Below are positions 20,352-21,336 of a DNA stretch of 21,336 bases, piece by piece. Under the pieces are notes generated by a model. The model saw only the letters and a program-made list of their open reading frames with translations, was not told where the DNA came from and did not search any database. The stretch is taken from positions 1 to 21,336 of IMG/VR virus record IMGVR_UViG_3300017708_001867; one strand, given 5' to 3'. This stretch comes from a virus. The position numbers were made by a program, and so were the translations under genes. Numbering within the stretch: position 1 is the stretch's first letter; each line of letters opens with the position of its first letter.

Positions 20352-20550
20352 TTAGTTTTTCCTCTTTTAAAGTTTTAAAGTACAGTTTGTAATAAGGTTT
20401 TTTCATTTCATTGAGCGTGTTCATATCTTCTTCAAATCCCATAAATTTGAGGAGTTGATATGATCCTTCTAACTCACTAATCAATCTTAGTATGTTAGCA
20501 GGGTGACGTTCAAGACCATTGAATTGATACTTACTTAGATCCTGTGTCAT
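20341..20550 (-). CDS. Hypothetical protein, 69 aa
   Basis: Begins MTQDLSKYQFNGLERHPANI and ends LKEEKLNGN. Predicted helical (ILRLISELEGSYQLLKFMGF, then DMNTLNEMKKPYYKLYFKTL), with a basic C-terminal half. It overlaps the preceding 52-aa gene by 20 bases and the next by 11. No domain recognised. Confidence 0.75.
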   Translation of the reverse strand: MTQDLSKYQFNGLERHPANILRLISELEGSYQLLKFMGFEEDMNTLNEMKKPYYKLYFKTLKEEKLNGN

Positions 20551-20689
20551 AGTTTAATTGATCGTCTTGCTCTTTCATCTTACGTTGACGAATACCCGCA
20601 TGAAGTGCTGCGAGTGCTGCTTTAGTTTCGGGAGTTTCTTCATACTCCCACTGTGTATTCTTCTTGGAGTTAAATGTTTTTTTAGTCAT
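20531..20689 (-). CDS. Hypothetical protein, 52 aa
   Basis: ATG at 20687-20689 gives MTKKTFNSKKNTQWEYEETP, then TKAALAALHAGIRQRKMKEQ and a polar end NYDTGSK. A basic start is followed by an Ala/Leu-rich helix. The start overlaps the stop of the gene before it (ATGA), and the stop falls 20 bases inside the next gene, so translation is probably coupled through the whole pocket. Too short for family assignment. Confidence 0.68.
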   Translation of the reverse strand: MTKKTFNSKKNTQWEYEETPETKAALAALHAGIRQRKMKEQDDQLNYDTGSK

Positions 20690-20853
20690 TTGCCAGTGTA
20701 CAGATAGAGTTTGTAATTACAATTGTATCTATTTACATACTTTTCAGCGTGTTCTTCACAGGTAAACCAACATTTTTTACCTTCACTCATATCTTGCATG
20801 AAGTATGGGAAAGTTTCAACCCATGGGAATAAATCTTTCTTACGAGAGTTCAT
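20686..20853 (-). CDS. Hypothetical protein, 55 aa, with two cysteines and aromatic core
   Basis: The ATG at 20853 gives MNSRKKDLFPWVETFPYFMQ, CWFTCEEHAEKYVNRYNCNY and the end KLYLYTGK. The CWFTCEEH segment (two Cys three apart, plus His and a later Cys in NRYNCNY) could be a small metal-binding site (CxxxC plus H/C), and the protein is rich in aromatics. The frame stays open upstream to 21102, but that part is a low-complexity shadow of the acidic gene, so the internal start is used. It overlaps the acidic gene by 14 bases and the next gene by 4. Confidence 0.68.
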   Translation of the reverse strand: MNSRKKDLFPWVETFPYFMQDMSEGKKCWFTCEEHAEKYVNRYNCNYKLYLYTGK

Positions 20854-21109
20854 CACCTTTAATTTTATTTGCTTCTGGACCGTGCCAGAAGTCTTCCCAG
20901 TCTTCCTCTGTCGCTTCTTTGGAGTCTCCATCTTCTCCAGATTTTTCTCCAGATTTGTCTGAGTCTTTACTAAGTTCTTCTTCTGCTGCCCAACGGAGGA
21001 AGTTTGTGAAGTCCTCTTTGGTCCAGTCGTTGAAGATACTTTCTGCTTCGTCGTTTTCATCCCATTCGATGACGAACGAACCGTCTTCGTTGTCTTTGAC
21101 ATTGATCAT
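20840..21109 (-). CDS. Conserved hypothetical acidic protein, 89 aa; first gene of the right pocket
   Basis: Start at ATG 21109: MINVKDNEDGSFVIEWDEND, then ESIFNDWTKEDFTNFLRWAA, then a disordered acidic stretch ELSKDSDKSGEKSGEDGDSK and a last element EDWEDFWHGPEANK. The N-terminal beta hairpin followed by a helix looks folded; the middle is a linker. Net charge is strongly negative, which in an early gene could mean a host-protein binder or DNA mimic, but that is only a possibility. The frame stays open into the tRNA-Asn, so starts beyond 21159 are excluded. The sigma70-like promoter at 21131-21159 lies directly upstream. Confidence 0.78.
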   Translation of the reverse strand: MINVKDNEDGSFVIEWDENDEAESIFNDWTKEDFTNFLRWAAEEELSKDSDKSGEKSGEDGDSKEATEEDWEDFWHGPEANKIKGDELS

Positions 21110-21130
21110 CTTAAAAAGAGAACTGAGTGT

Positions 21131-21159
21131 ACTATACCATGATTTATGAAAGAGGTCAA
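21131..21159 (-). promoter_or_regulatory. Sigma70-like promoter of the right small-gene pocket
   Basis: Minus strand TTGACC (21154-21159), 17-base spacer, TATAGT (21131-21136). One mismatch in each hexamer from consensus. Predicted start about 21124, 15 bases before the ATG at 21109. It lies 58 bases after the tRNA-Asn 3' end. Confidence 0.78.
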
Positions 21160-21216
21160 CCTTCCAATATGGTGCGTACAAAGGATACTGGTAATTCATA
21201 ATATATTTGTTACTAA

Positions 21217-21288
21217 CTCCCCCTCCTGGGATCGAACCAGGGACAAATTGATTAACAGTCAACCGCTCTACCGCTGAGCTAAGGAGGA
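21217..21288 (-). tRNA. tRNA-Asn (anticodon GUU)
   Basis: A complete 72-base cloverleaf: acceptor TCCTCCT/AGGGGGA (one G-U pair) with discriminator G, D-stem GCTC/GAGC, anticodon stem GTTGA/TCAAT around CTGTTAA, T-stem CCTGG/CCAGG around TTCGATC. The genomic sequence after the discriminator is TTA, so CCA is not encoded. Phage tRNAs of this kind supplement host translation of AT-rich late genes; Asn is abundant in the adhesins here. Confidence 0.97.
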
Positions 21289-21293
21289 TTGAG

Positions 21294-21336
21294 AGCCTCT
21301 GACAAGATTTGAACTTGCGACCTGAGCTTTACAAAA
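21294..21336 (-). tRNA. tRNA-Thr (anticodon UGU), 3' part, cut by window edge
   Basis: Minus-strand reading from the window edge: anticodon loop TTTGTAA (anticodon TGT), half stem AGCTC, variable loop AGGTC, T-arm GCAAG-TTCAAAT-CTTGT, acceptor 3' strand CAGAGGC and discriminator T. The 5' half is outside the window. It lies five bases from the tRNA-Asn, so both are probably processed from one transcript. Confidence 0.8.

Noticed and set aside
20854-21102. Upstream extension of the 55-aa gene (Lys/Ser/Thr-rich frame)
   Set aside because: It is the out-of-frame reading of the acidic gene at 20840-21109; the internal ATG at 20853 gives a normal protein and fits the overlap pattern.
21110-21262. 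N-terminal extension of the acidic gene into the tRNA-Asn
   Set aside because: It would require translation through the tRNA and the -35/-10 promoter; the ATG at 21109 lies downstream of the promoter.

Overview
The window looks like part of a T4-like myovirus genome that infects marine cyanobacteria (Synechococcus or Prochlorococcus). This is inferred from content: T4-type late promoters (TATAAATA), a baseplate and tail-fibre block of unusually modular adhesins, a cluster of phage-type 2-oxoglutarate/Fe(II) oxygenases, pockets of tiny overlapping genes behind sigma70-like promoters, and phage tRNA genes. The DNA is AT-rich, and every gene but one is on the minus strand, so transcription runs from high to low coordinates. 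No stretch over 300 bases lacks a gene. I saw no insertion sequence, CRISPR array or homing endonuclease.

Layout in transcription order (right to left). 21336-21217: the end of a tRNA-Thr(UGU) and a complete tRNA-Asn(GUU). 21159-19991: a sigma70-like promoter and six tiny overlapping genes of unknown function; the last contains a late promoter in its final codons. 19964-13169: three large structural proteins (441, 489 and 1322 aa). 13143-8501: five fibre/adhesin genes. Four share a clear N-terminal module and a fifth has a weaker version, but each carries a different distal head: a short beta tip, a LamG lectin-like domain, two tandem fibrinogen-like domains, and a glycine-rich polyGly/collagen-like domain.

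8532-6916: the only plus-strand gene, a NodU/TobZ-family carbamoyltransferase, whose 3' end overlaps the glycine-rich fibre gene tail to tail. 6877-2820: six putative Fe(II)/2-oxoglutarate oxygenases of two sequence types, interrupted by two small virion-associated-type genes. 2795-1683: one more fibre-like protein and an XkdW-like small protein, then a strong terminator. 1649-163: a second pocket of eight tiny genes between two terminators. 83-1: the N-terminus of a superfamily II helicase resembling UvsW, running off the window.

How it may work together (inference): the late block builds and diversifies the host-recognition apparatus. The oxygenases and carbamoyltransferase sit inside that block, so they may modify fibre proteins or host surface molecules. 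The early-type pockets at both ends use sigma70-like promoters. At the left end two promoters have their -35 hexamer in the loop of the preceding terminator, so one compact element both stops late transcripts and starts the next unit.
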